Assembly (NCBI GenBank): GCA_036397975.1
Contig: DASWHW010000034.1
Location: 1-25,865, forward strand
Origin: SZUA-287 sp036397975
GTDB lineage: Bacteria; Bacteroidota; Ignavibacteria; UBA10030; UBA6906
Reading direction: 5' to 3'
DNA: 25,865 bases
The notes below the pieces were generated by a model, which was given only the letters and a program-made list of their open reading frames with translations, made no database searches and had not been told where the DNA came from. Below are positions 8,432 to 15,894 of this stretch, in pieces. Every line of letters starts with the position of its first letter. Positions within the stretch are counted from its first letter, which is position 1. A program made the position numbers and the translations under genes.

Positions 8432-8715
8432 GAGAGTATTTGGAGAGGCCTCTCCCCAAAGTCTCGCCTCTCAGCAAACGCGACGGTTCTCTCCATGGCC
8501 GCGTTGGGACGAAGTGGAGGAAGATATAACTGCTACCTACCTGTTCCACACGCCCCGGTTGTTCCTTCACACAATTCAATGTTTAACTGATTTGAAATCC
8601 TTGCAGGACAGCGATTGCCTTCTCTGTTGCTTCGTTTCGCTCAAGAGATCCAAGAATCGTTCCCCTGGGAACCAAGAGTGATTCTCTTCCCCTGCAAAGA
8701 AGAAAGGAGAGTTTC
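8432..8715 (+). other. putative long leader of citrate synthase mRNA with inverted repeats
   Basis: No convincing gene lies here. Near the predicted transcription start is the perfect 14-bp palindrome GGAGAGGCCTCTCC (8442-8455), a possible operator. Its left arm can also pair with CCTCTC at 8467-8472. Further down, GTTCCC-CT-GGGAAC (8659-8672) forms a hairpin framed by AGAATC (8653-8658) and GATTCT (8680-8685), ending about 20 nt before the ribosome-binding site GGAG (8706-8709). This could be an attenuator, a regulatory RNA structure or protein-binding sites. I recognise no known riboswitch family. Confidence 0.35.
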
Positions 8716-10077
8716 ATGCCTAACAACAGTGTCACTATAACCGATACGAAGACCGGTAAGAAGTTTGAGATCCCGAAAGAGATGGTCCTCCCGGATCATC
8801 TGACGGTGATCGATAGCCGGACCGGGAAGGATTACTTACTTCCCATCTCAAATGGAACGGTCAAGTCAATGGATTTGCGACAGATCAAAGTGGATGAAGA
8901 GGACTTTGGTTTGATGATGTACGATCCTGCTTTTATGAACACCGCCTCCTGTCAGAGCCGTATTACCTTCATTGACGGTGAGAAAGGTATTCTGCGGTAT
9001 CGTGGATATCCGATCGAGCAGCTCGCGGAAAAGAGTTCATTTCTGGAAGTTGCTTACCTGCTCATCTATGGCGAACTTCCGAACAAGAAGGAGCTGGACG
9101 AGTGGACCCACAACATCACCTTCCATACCATGCTTCACGAAAACATCAAGAAATTCATGGAGGGATTTCATCCCGATGCTCATCCCATGGGAATGCTGAT
9201 CAGCACTGTCGCGGCGCTTTCCACGTTCTATCCGGATGCCAAGAATATTTTTGATGTGGAATCGCGGAAGTTGCAGACCTACCGTCTCATTGGAAAACTT
9301 CCAACCATTGCTGCCTATGCATATCGCCACAGACTCGGTCTTCCATATGTATATCCTGACAACGATCTAAGCTACACCGGCAATTTCCTTAACATGATGC
9401 GCAAAATGACGGAGTTAAAGTACACTCCGGATCCTGTTCTGGAAAGAGCGTTGGATGTTTTGTTCATTCTCCACGCAGACCATGAGCAGAACTGCAGTAC
9501 CAACACAATGAGGGGAATAGGCAGCTCGCATCCTGATCCTTTCGTTGCGACAGCGGGTGCTGCTGCTGCGCTTTTTGGACCATTGCATGGCGGAGCGAAC
9601 GAACAAGTGCTTACAATGCTGGCCGAAATCGGATCGAAGGACAAGGTGCCGGACTTCGTGAAACGGGTCAAATCGGGCGAGGGTGTCAAACTGATGGGCT
9701 TCGGACACCGTGTTTACAAGAACTACGATCCACGCGCGAAGATCATCAAGGAAATCGCAGACCAGGTATTCGAAGTGACCGGCAGGAATCCTCTGCTTGA
9801 TATTGCCATCGAACTGGAACGGATTGCGTTGCAGGACGATTACTTCATCAAGCGCAAACTCTATCCCAACGTTGATTTCTATTCGGGCATTATCTATCAG
9901 GCAATGGGCCTTCCAACCGATGCGTTCACTGTGTTGTTCGGTATTCCGAGACCGGCCGGATGGATTTCACAGTGGCTGGAACTGCTTGGCGACACGGATC
10001 AGAAAATAGCGCGTCCGCGACAGGTGTATCTGGGTTCGGACAAGCGTGACTTCGTGCCTCTCAGCAAGCGCAACTAA
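8716..10077 (+). CDS. gltA: citrate synthase (type I)
   Basis: The enzyme condenses oxaloacetate with acetyl-CoA to citrate at the entry of the TCA cycle, in the cytoplasm. The 453-residue product has the family signatures in order: ITFIDGEKGILRYRGYPIEQL (residues 83-103, wording shared by bacterial type I enzymes), HADHEQN around H256, GPLHGGAN with catalytic H291, GFGHRVYKNYDPR with catalytic H331, and NVDFYSG with catalytic D387. The spacing of H291, H331 and D387 fits the H264/H305/D362 triad of the E. coli enzyme. The N-terminal extension of about 50 residues is usual for the type I, potentially NADH-regulated, hexameric group. A strong ribosome-binding site (AAGGAGA) sits 5-6 nt before the ATG. 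It is transcribed alone, with a hairpin after the stop; ndh follows on the same strand after 164 nt. Confidence 0.97.
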   Translation: MPNNSVTITDTKTGKKFEIPKEMVLPDHLTVIDSRTGKDYLLPISNGTVKSMDLRQIKVDEEDFGLMMYDPAFMNTASCQSRITFIDGEKGILRYRGYPIEQLAEKSSFLEVAYLLIYGELPNKKELDEWTHNITFHTMLHENIKKFMEGFHPDAHPMGMLISTVAALSTFYPDAKNIFDVESRKLQTYRLIGKLPTIAAYAYRHRLGLPYVYPDNDLSYTGNFLNMMRKMTELKYTPDPVLERALDVLFILHADHEQNCSTNTMRGIGSSHPDPFVATAGAAAALFGPLHGGANEQVLTMLAEIGSKDKVPDFVKRVKSGEGVKLMGFGHRVYKNYDPRAKIIKEIADQVFEVTGRNPLLDIAIELERIALQDDYFIKRKLYPNVDFYSGIIYQAMGLPTDAFTVLFGIPRPAGWISQWLELLGDTDQKIARPRQVYLGSDKRDFVPLSKRN

Positions 10078-10089
10078 CTTCTCTTCGTG

Positions 10090-10122
10090 GACTTCTTCTC
10101 TCCGATGGAGAGGGGAGAAGTC
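10090..10122 (+). terminator. hairpin after citrate synthase
   Basis: An outer stem GACTTCT (10090-10096)/AGAAGTC (10116-10122) and an inner stem TCTCC (10099-10103)/GGAGA (10107-10111) close a GAT loop, with an internal bulge. It starts 13 nt after the stop codon. A T-run is absent, so it may stabilise the 3' end rather than terminate by itself. Confidence 0.4.
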
Positions 10123-10241
10123 CATTTGCTCTCCCTCGTTTATCTCCAAATGTGGATTCTTGCGTATTTCGTCATAACTGCGTGATATCTACACCGTACA
10201 CTACGCCCAAACCAACAAGACAATTTCTCGGCAGGTTATAG

Positions 10242-10997
10242 ATGAAGAAAACCCGGATAGTCATTCTCGGCGGTGGATTTGGCGGCATTTATACGGCGCT
10301 CGAACTGGACAAATCTCTAGCGCGAAATCCAAACGTTGAAGTAACGCTCATTAACAAGGAAAACTTTTTTCTCTTTACACCCATGCTCCACGAGGTTGCG
10401 GCAAGCGATCTGGACGTTACACACATCGTGAATCCGATCAGGAAAATGTTGAAGCATGTACGCCTCTTCAATGGAGACGTGGAATTTGTCGACATGAATC
10501 GAAAGATCGTCGTCGTCTCGCATGGCGACGAATCGCATTCACATGAGATAGAGTATGACCATCTTGTATTTGGACTTGGCTCAATTACCAACTTTTTTGG
10601 CATTCCCGGTCTTGCCGACCGTGCGTTGACAATGAAAACTCTTGGGGATGCAATCGACCTTCGTAATCGCATGATCGAGCATCTCGAAGAGGCAGATTTC
10701 GAGTGCTCGATTGGCGTTCGAGAACATCTATTGACATTTGTTGTTGCCGGAGGAGGATTCGCCGGTGTTGAGACAGTTGCTGGTATGAATGACTTTCTTC
10801 GCGAAGCGTCGGAATTTTATTCGCATCTGAGCGAACAAGACATACGCGTTGTTCTTGTTCATCCCGGAGAGATCATTTTACCGGAACTGGGCCCGAAGCT
10901 TGGTTCATACGCACAAGAGAAACTTGCTGAACGAGGAGTGGAGATTCACGTGAAGAAGCGGGTGGCTGGAGTTTCCGGGCCGGGGAGTGGAACTTAA
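10242..10997 (+). CDS. ndh: type II NADH dehydrogenase, N-terminal part (frameshifted)
   Basis: NDH-2 is a single-subunit, non-proton-pumping FAD enzyme on the inner face of the membrane that oxidises NADH and reduces quinone. These 251 residues carry the FAD-binding Rossmann motif GGGFGG (10-15), the substrate-region motif NFFLFTPMLHEVA (41-53) and the NAD-binding motif VVAGGGFAGVETVAG (167-181). The frame ends in a nonsense tail (SGPGSGT) at TAA 10995-10997. The true continuation lies one base out of register, starting in the run GGGCCGGGG around 10977-10985. Removing one base there gives ...GVSGRGVELNDGTI and joins it to the next entry as one protein of about 450 residues, normal for the family. 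A weak AGG lies before the ATG. As written, the protein would be truncated and inactive. Confidence 0.9.
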   Translation: MKKTRIVILGGGFGGIYTALELDKSLARNPNVEVTLINKENFFLFTPMLHEVAASDLDVTHIVNPIRKMLKHVRLFNGDVEFVDMNRKIVVVSHGDESHSHEIEYDHLVFGLGSITNFFGIPGLADRALTMKTLGDAIDLRNRMIEHLEEADFECSIGVREHLLTFVVAGGGFAGVETVAGMNDFLREASEFYSHLSEQDIRVVLVHPGEIILPELGPKLGSYAQEKLAERGVEIHVKKRVAGVSGPGSGT

Positions 10998-11598
10998 TGA
11001 TGGAACGATCATTCCATCGAAGATTCTCATATGGACCGCCGGAACTTCTTCGAATCCTCTGATGCAATCGCTCCCGTGCAACAAGGAGCATGGGAAGGTC
11101 GTCGTCGACAGATACATGGAGATTCCGATGTGGCCAGGAGTGTGGGCACTCGGTGATTGCGCGTACGTGCTTGATCCCAAGTCAGGGAAGCCGTACCCAC
11201 CTACGGCGCAGCATGCTTTGCGTCAGGGAAAAGTTCTGGCCCGGAATATTCTTGCGTCGATCGAAGGGGGGAAGAAAAAGGAATTCCAGTTTTCCACTCT
11301 CGGACTGCTGGCATCCATCGGAAGGCGTGCCGGAGTCGCGAACATTCTCGGCGTGACTTTTTCCGGGTTTGTTGCGTGGTGGCTCTGGCGCACGATTTAC
11401 TTGAGCAAACTTCCCCGCGCAGAAAAGAAACTCCGGGTAATGCTGGACTGGACGCTGGACTTAATCTTCTCGAAGGATCTCGTCCAGCTACCAACGTTCC
11501 GCTCAACGGCTTCTTCAGTTGCGGGACAAGAACAAGCCAAAGAGCGTGTTGGGCAAGTTCGGACGGCGAAAACTATGACCTCTCCCGTCGGAGTGTAA
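10987..11598 (+). CDS. ndh: type II NADH dehydrogenase, C-terminal part (frameshifted)
   Basis: This segment continues the preceding gene in the next frame; the listed GTG start is only where the frame opens, and no ribosome-binding site supports independent translation. It contains the conserved ILIWTAGTSSNPL strand, the second FAD-contact motif VWALGDCAYV and the quinone-region motif PTAQHALRQGKVLARNI. A hydrophobic/aromatic C-terminal segment follows (GVTFSGFVAWWLWRTIYL), the membrane anchor typical of bacterial NDH-2. The lysine- and threonine-rich tail is family-variable. It converges with the VOC gene, the stops being 14 nt apart, and no clear terminator lies between them. Confidence 0.88.
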   Translation: MELNDGTIIPSKILIWTAGTSSNPLMQSLPCNKEHGKVVVDRYMEIPMWPGVWALGDCAYVLDPKSGKPYPPTAQHALRQGKVLARNILASIEGGKKKEFQFSTLGLLASIGRRAGVANILGVTFSGFVAWWLWRTIYLSKLPRAEKKLRVMLDWTLDLIFSKDLVQLPTFRSTASSVAGQEQAKERVGQVRTAKTMTSPVGV

Positions 11599-11612
11599 TA
11601 CAGATCCGATGG

Positions 11613-12125
11613 CTACTTTGTCGTTTTTCCCTCATAGGTCCGCGTGAAGACGTTATCCACCGGTTCCCACAGTTCTATCTTGTTGTTTTCAGGATCGAGA
11701 ATGTGAACGAACTTTCCGTACTCGTACGTCTCGACTGTATCGAGTATCGTCACTCCGCCGGCACGAAGCTCCTCAAGAAGTTCTTCCAGGTTTTCGACTC
11801 GGTAATTGATCATAAATTCCTTTTGCGAGGGGGCGAAGTACTTTGTCTTCTCCGAAAACGGACTCCACTGGAGATACCCCTTTTCCTCGGGTTTATCAGC
11901 CAGGCGAAATTCAAACATCGAACCGTACTCGTTGGTGGCGAGTCCGAGATGCGTGCTGTACCAGGTTCTGAGGCTATCTGGATTCTTAGCCTTGAAGAAA
12001 ATCCCACCGACTCCCGTGACTTTTTTCTTCGGAGGAGTCTTTTCGTCGTGATCAGCCTGCTGTGAAAAGGACATTTGAGAAGTGAGCACAACAACGAGTG
12101 TGGAGCAAATAAGAGAACGTTTCAT
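11613..12125 (-). CDS. exported VOC (glyoxalase/bleomycin-resistance fold) protein
   Basis: Residues ~36-155 form one vicinal-oxygen-chelate domain. It opens with KVTGVGGIFFKAKNPDSLRTWY, has a first half ending near YLQWSPF and a second half from FMINYRVENLEELLEEL to the metal-site strand HILDPENNKIELWEP with E151. Close cytoplasmic homologues begin at about the KVTGVGGIF position. This protein has an extra N-terminus with a signal peptide (MKRSLICSTLVVVLTSQMSFSQ), so it is predicted to be periplasmic. AAGG about 9 nt upstream of the ATG supports that start. It follows the SDR-like gene by 42 nt on the same strand and may share its transcript. The substrate is unknown; fold members include lyases, isomerases, dioxygenases and drug-binding proteins. 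Confidence 0.85.
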   Translation of the reverse strand: MKRSLICSTLVVVLTSQMSFSQQADHDEKTPPKKKVTGVGGIFFKAKNPDSLRTWYSTHLGLATNEYGSMFEFRLADKPEEKGYLQWSPFSEKTKYFAPSQKEFMINYRVENLEELLEELRAGGVTILDTVETYEYGKFVHILDPENNKIELWEPVDNVFTRTYEGKTTK

Positions 12126-12167
12126 TTGTGAAAACCTTGAAGATGAGAGTTGTCAGAAAGAGAGAAA

Positions 12168-12800
12168 TCAGTAAGCCACGCCCGGGGTCTTGCGAACATA
12201 GGTATCGTCCGTAAGTTGCTTGAGCATAAATTCTGCTGTATCCGCCCGGGAAATGGATACCGTCCGAACATAACTTCCAATATTGAGTCCATGGCGATAC
12301 ACTCCCCGCTTACGCCCGTTTGTTAATTGTCCGGGACGGACGATGATCCAATCCAGATCACTTTCCATGATTGCCCGTTCCTGCTTTCCTTTATCCAGAA
12401 AATAGAAAAACACAATCACTGGAATAACGAAGAACGTATAGTACAAGCCGAGCTTTCCCCAAGAGTCACCGATCCCAAGTGAGGTCTCACATACGAAGCG
12501 CTTTATATTGTTTTCCTTCATTGCCTTGATGATGTTTTTCGTGCCTCCGGAGAGAATGCTTGACTTGATGAACCATCGCTTGTGGCCCAGAGCGGAAAGA
12601 ACCGCATCGGCGTTCTTGACGGAAGAAGCTACTGATTCGTATTCAAGGACGTCTCCCTGGAGGATAGATAGTCGTTCATGGGTGATCTTCATTTTCCCCG
12701 GCTTCCGGACCAACGCGATGACCGAATGCCCCAGATCAAGTGCTTGCTGAACGAGTTCACGACCTGTTCCTCCCGTTGCGCCAATGATTAGTATGTTCAT
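12168..12800 (-). CDS. NAD(P)-binding SDR-family protein (NmrA/flavin-reductase-like)
   Basis: This 210-residue atypical short-chain dehydrogenase/reductase has the dinucleotide-binding motif GATGGTG (residues 7-13), the strand and basic turn VIALVRKPGKM that suggests NADPH preference, LQGDV, and ADAVLSALG. The end of the Rossmann fold follows (NIKRFVCETSLG), then DWIIVRPGQLTNG, common in BLVRB-like and NmrA-like members. A hydrophobic patch (YYTFFVIPVIVFFYFL) is inside the fold, where homologues have a similar stretch, so I do not call it a membrane helix. Roles in the family range from flavin or biliverdin reduction to redox sensing; the substrate here cannot be assigned. It probably leads a two-gene unit with the VOC gene. 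Confidence 0.85.
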   Translation of the reverse strand: MNILIIGATGGTGRELVQQALDLGHSVIALVRKPGKMKITHERLSILQGDVLEYESVASSVKNADAVLSALGHKRWFIKSSILSGGTKNIIKAMKENNIKRFVCETSLGIGDSWGKLGLYYTFFVIPVIVFFYFLDKGKQERAIMESDLDWIIVRPGQLTNGRKRGVYRHGLNIGSYVRTVSISRADTAEFMLKQLTDDTYVRKTPGVAY

Positions 12801-12885
12801 GCTGACAGTTCCGTTGGTGTAGTCAATGGATTCTGTATTTCAGGTGTGGTACGTAAGGGATAAGTACTAGTTTCCGGGCAAGAAG

Positions 12886-12913
12886 AAAAAAGCGCCGCGT
12901 ATATGTTCGACGC
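12886..12913 (-). terminator. weak intrinsic terminator after the zinc-ribbon gene
   Basis: On the minus strand a GC-rich imperfect hairpin (GCGT/ACGC arms, 12913-12897) is followed after GGCGC by six T residues (12891-12886). It lies about 20 nt past the stop at 12935. The stem is short. Confidence 0.3.
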
Positions 12914-12934
12914 CTGGGTGAAGTCTCTTAAGGG

Positions 12935-13195
12935 TCAGTTTGATTTCCACCGCTCCAATTTCGGAATACTGCGCGTAAGAACAGTTGCAAGAAAGCCAGG
13001 TATGTGCATGGACTTCATCTTGCCCTTCACTAATCCGATCATCTCATCAACTTTGATATCAGGTTGTGTGAATTTGCCCCCCTTGTAGCAGTGGCTGCAA
13101 TACATGATGCTCTTCGAACTATCGGTTTCCGTACCGCCACGGTGGGCGTCCTTAGAAAGTGGCATGCCGCAACTTTGACAATTCCTGTAAGCCAT
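12935..13195 (-). CDS. small zinc-ribbon protein
   Basis: The 86-residue product starts at the ATG at 13195-13193, preceded by CAGGAGA at good spacing; the longer frame upstream lacks such support. Four cysteines form a zinc-ribbon: C6-x2-C9 (NCQSCGMPL) and C33-x2-C36 (MYCSHCYKGGKF). This resembles the 'putative zinc ribbon domain' family (PF12674-like), whose members often begin with the same CQSCGMPL wording and end with a helical segment. The function of that family is unknown to me; metal-dependent folding is the only safe inference. It is monocistronic as far as spacing shows. Confidence 0.8.
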   Translation of the reverse strand: MAYRNCQSCGMPLSKDAHRGGTETDSSKSIMYCSHCYKGGKFTQPDIKVDEMIGLVKGKMKSMHIPGFLATVLTRSIPKLERWKSN

Positions 13196-13284
13196 AGATA
13201 ATCTCCTGAGGGAATATTGATGAGAAGGTAGAAATAAGATACTTTGGCGTTCGCGCATTGTCAAGCGCGCAGCAGATACGCAGA

Positions 13285-13312
13285 CCAGCCAGAGAAGAAT
13301 CTCTCCGGCTGG
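13285..13312 (-). terminator. strong hairpin after the sigma factor/membrane-protein pair
   Basis: CCAGCC plus AGAGA (13285-13295) pairs with TCTCT (13300-13304) and GGCTGG (13307-13312) around an AGAA loop, with a two-base bulge. It is 17 nt past the stop of the small membrane protein. There is no T-run on the minus strand, so it may be a 3'-end stabiliser or an imperfect terminator. Confidence 0.5.
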
Positions 13313-13328
13313 CCATTGAATATGGAGT

Positions 13329-13688
13329 TTACGCTTTTACTTGTTGTTCGTTTGGTTCATCTTCATTGTAGCAACCACACCGACGACCCCAATCGCTCAT
13401 AAATTTCTCTCGCTCCTCGGGCTTCATAGAGTCGAGCTTTTCTTTGAGCCCACGTCGCCAATGGTCACGCCGCCATCCGCCCCGATGTCTCCAGGGTGCC
13501 CAGCCTCGGAGCAGGATATGGGAAAGAAGAAGCAACCCCGCGGCCTGCCAGAAACTCAACACAGGACCGCTGAACAGTTCCGGAACAAGAGCGTTCCACA
13601 ATCCCATAACGATAAAAGTGAATATTGTCACTGCGACGACAGCAAAGGCGATCCCTTTTGCCACTTTTCGAATCCACCAGGTTTTCAT
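13329..13688 (-). CDS. small two-helix membrane protein paired with an ECF sigma factor
   Basis: The 119-residue product has two hydrophobic helices (about residues 11-33 and 41-62). A strongly basic, tryptophan-rich linker follows (WAPWRHRGGWRRDHWRRG), then a helical acidic/basic region (KEKLDSMKPEEREKF) and a C-terminal RRCGCYNEDE with two cysteines. I do not recognise a named family with certainty. It begins 10 nt after the stop of the ECF sigma gene on the same strand. That order (sigma, then a small membrane protein) is typical of sigma/anti-sigma pairs, so it is a candidate regulator of that sigma factor. It lacks an obvious zinc-binding HxxxCxxC anti-sigma motif. Confidence 0.75.
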   Translation of the reverse strand: MKTWWIRKVAKGIAFAVVAVTIFTFIVMGLWNALVPELFSGPVLSFWQAAGLLLLSHILLRGWAPWRHRGGWRRDHWRRGLKEKLDSMKPEEREKFMSDWGRRCGCYNEDEPNEQQVKA

Positions 13689-13698
13689 AGTACTCCCT

Positions 13699-14286
13699 TC
13701 ATATGTTTCTTATTTCCTCATAAATGTTGCGAAGGCGTTCACGGAGTTGAAGTACCGCGTAGCGTTTTCGCGAGAGAAGTGTATTGATAGGCACCCCCGA
13801 AGTTTCTGCGATCTGTTTAAAAGATTTTCCCTCCAATTCATGCATAACGAAGACGTTGCGTTGTTCCTCGGGAAGTTCTTCAAGTGCATCTGCAAATTCC
13901 GTCCACATCACTGATCGTGTAAACACTTCGTCTGGAACCCCCGCCGGATCATCAAGCACGTCTTCGACCTCTCTTCCATCAAATTCAGCGTTTGACCTCG
14001 ATTGTTGTTCCGAGAATGGAATTGGTTTCCGTTTTCTATACCAATCGATGATCCGATTTCTAGCGACAGTGAAGAGCCACGACGTCAACTCTTCAATTGG
14101 TTCGGCCACGTTGTAACCGGCGATTAACTGAGCGAACACATCCTGGAGTATGTCTTCTGCATCCTCCTCCGATCGAACGCGCTTCCGGATAAAATCAAGG
14201 AGCCTCCAACGTTCACCCCGGATTGCCCTGTCAATCACTCCATTACGTTGCAACACTGCGGCAGTAGATTCCAATAGTCGATTCAC
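13699..14286 (-). CDS. ECF-type RNA polymerase sigma factor
   Basis: The 195-residue protein has a sigma-70 region 2 (about residues 25-90) with the conserved DAEDILQDVF helix and SWLFTVARNRIIDWYRKRK for -10 recognition. A variable acidic linker follows, then a region 4 (about residues 128-188) with LEELPEEQRNVFVMHELEGKS and an HTH, SFKQIAETSGVPINTLLSRKRYA. There is no C-terminal extension. The frame starts with GTG (14286-14284); an in-frame stop lies five codons upstream, so no ATG start is available, and there is no clear Shine-Dalgarno. It is likely co-transcribed with the small membrane protein downstream. The regulon is unknown. Confidence 0.92.
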   Translation of the reverse strand: MNRLLESTAAVLQRNGVIDRAIRGERWRLLDFIRKRVRSEEDAEDILQDVFAQLIAGYNVAEPIEELTSWLFTVARNRIIDWYRKRKPIPFSEQQSRSNAEFDGREVEDVLDDPAGVPDEVFTRSVMWTEFADALEELPEEQRNVFVMHELEGKSFKQIAETSGVPINTLLSRKRYAVLQLRERLRNIYEEIRNI

Positions 14287-14427
14287 TTCTTGTTGTTGTT
14301 AAGGTAGACGATTGAGGGGAAGGAATATTGTATTGGGAGGAATAGGGGGGCTTGACTTGCCGTTTCGGGTTTTTTTGTCCACCTGAACTGGAGGGTATAT
14401 CTCAAATCGGCGATCGTGGAGAACGTG

Positions 14428-15240
14428 CTATGTCGTCACCTTGGCGTATAATAGACAGTGGTCGGAGATGTTCTTGAGGTACGCCGTGCGCTCTGCACCG
14501 GCCAGTTTTGCCCAGCCGTCTATTCGAACTTGGTATGGTTTTGCAGCCGCGCCGTAAGTCGTAAACTTGAGTGCTGTGCTGGCAATTATGTGATCAAGAT
14601 TGGATTTTCCTTTCGAACCCAACCAGGTTGCATCTTCTTCCTTTGAAAGAACAGTCATCTTGACCTTGGTTGCTTCTTCCTCAAGATTGAAAATCTCCAT
14701 GGTTGGTTCCACTCTTGTCTGACTCTTTACCTGGCGTGGATATTGGAGCCCCATGGTATTGAGGTCGCCCAAAATAATCAGCCTTCCGTTTCCCTGACTT
14801 TTATCGATTGTCCTTTTGAGATTGAAGGCGTGACGGAAGATTTCAGCACGATTTCCAAACCCGACAGCGTCCGTGCCACTGTCGGTATGAAGGAAGAGTG
14901 CGCCGCAGAGTTGGTCATTCCTTATGAAGGAAAGTAATGCACCGGGCCGGAGATGTGGATTGCCTGCATCGAATTCACGCTTTTGCTGAAAAGTAATCGA
15001 CTGAAATGTTTTTCTGCAGGCAACTAGAATTTCCTGCGATTGTTGACCTTCGGTGATAAACAATGCGTACTGAGGAAATTCCTTTACCATCATTGGGTAC
15101 ACCTCTTTCCCTTCCACCTCAAACAATCCGAAGATGTCGGGTTTCCATTTTTTTAAGTATCCGCCCACTGCTTGTACGCGGGCGGGTGAATCCCGAAAAT
15201 GTTTGATGTTCCAGGAAAGAATAGAAAAAAGAGTAGCCAT
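14428..15240 (-). CDS. endonuclease/exonuclease/phosphatase-superfamily protein
   Basis: This 270-residue metal-dependent hydrolase fold carries the superfamily's active-site positions in order: N11 (SWNIKHF), E41 (FEVEG), D159 and N161 (LGDLNTMG), D216 (NLDHIIAS) and the terminal D260/H261 pair (SDHCLL). The fold acts on DNA, RNA or phosphate-containing lipids and sugars; the sequence does not tell which. There is no signal peptide, so it is probably cytoplasmic. A strong AAAGGAGG lies 7 nt before the ATG. It follows the four-helix membrane protein gene by 37 nt on the same strand and is probably in one operon with it. No good terminator is seen after it. Confidence 0.88.
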   Translation of the reverse strand: MATLFSILSWNIKHFRDSPARVQAVGGYLKKWKPDIFGLFEVEGKEVYPMMVKEFPQYALFITEGQQSQEILVACRKTFQSITFQQKREFDAGNPHLRPGALLSFIRNDQLCGALFLHTDSGTDAVGFGNRAEIFRHAFNLKRTIDKSQGNGRLIILGDLNTMGLQYPRQVKSQTRVEPTMEIFNLEEEATKVKMTVLSKEEDATWLGSKGKSNLDHIIASTALKFTTYGAAAKPYQVRIDGWAKLAGAERTAYLKNISDHCLLYAKVTT

Positions 15241-15277
15241 GGTTGACCCTCCTTTGTTCAGTTTTTGATAAGACTAA

Positions 15278-15682
15278 TTAAATCTGTTTTTTCATGCGAA
15301 ACAACAAGCCGAGGAGTATCCCGAAGAGACTAAACTGTACGATCCCGGCAATTCCCTCAACGGTAATCCACGAGGAAACCGACGGCACATCGTACTTGGA
15401 TGGCTCGACGAGGGCGATGTACGATACCAGAATCAGGCCTGTCATCAGTCCAAAAATCAATCCCTTCTTGGCAGTGGAGTCACCCTGGCAATAATAGGTG
15501 TATAGGTGAGAAAGGAGAGCTCCCTGAATCACCATCGTCAGTACCCCCATCCATAGAATCGGTTCTTGTTTGATGAACGAAATAGAGGCGTAGTGCGATT
15601 GGTTGATCGCGAAGTGAGAAACAGCCTGCACGATGAACGAGACGAGAATGTATGTGATTGTTCCTGCGATTATTTTCTTCAT
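15278..15682 (-). CDS. uncharacterised four-helix membrane protein
   Basis: The 134-residue product has four clear hydrophobic segments (about residues 5-24, 42-62, 73-92 and 107-128) and short loops, with a basic end (RMKKQI). AGGGGA precedes the ATG. I do not recognise a named domain. Conserved-looking features are a histidine in the first loop (VSHFAINQ) and a VEPSKYDVPS loop after helix 3. It is first of a two-gene unit with the endonuclease/exonuclease/phosphatase-fold gene. The 211 nt upstream of it (15683-15894) hold no supported gene or terminator. Confidence 0.7.
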   Translation of the reverse strand: MKKIIAGTITYILVSFIVQAVSHFAINQSHYASISFIKQEPILWMGVLTMVIQGALLSHLYTYYCQGDSTAKKGLIFGLMTGLILVSYIALVEPSKYDVPSVSSWITVEGIAGIVQFSLFGILLGLLFRMKKQI

Positions 15683-15894
15683 TAAGAAATCCCCTGACTG
15701 CAGAGGAATGCTCGTTGGCTATTTTGACTCCACGCTTGCTTTACCTTTCCATTGTGCGAAGAACAACATGCTCAAAGCAGAATATCCCCACAAAGGGCCG
15801 GGCTAAGGCCGACGATTGCCACGACAGAATCGATAGTGTCCACGATTACCTGTCTTGGGTAAGAGATGGTCGGGAAAAGGTTAATCCATAGAGT

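Noticed and set aside
8369..8590. Possible 73-aa gene before citrate synthase
   Set aside because: No ribosome-binding site, no domain, and its start precedes the likely transcription start of the citrate synthase promoter.
10971..10997. Programmed ribosomal frameshift in ndh
   Set aside because: There is no slippery heptamer, stimulatory structure or family precedent that I know of; an indel or sequence error in a G/C run is simpler.
11376..12065. 229-aa plus-strand frame across the ndh end and the VOC gene
   Set aside because: It overlaps two well-supported genes on both strands and has no recognisable domain; an antisense shadow.
13196..13264. Longer start of the zinc-ribbon protein at 13264
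   Set aside because: The ATG at 13195 has a good Shine-Dalgarno and opens at the usual family start; the extension looks like leader sequence.
13341..13914. Plus-strand frames of 148 and 156 aa opposite the sigma/membrane-protein pair
   Set aside because: They overlap clear minus-strand genes and show no domain; shadows.
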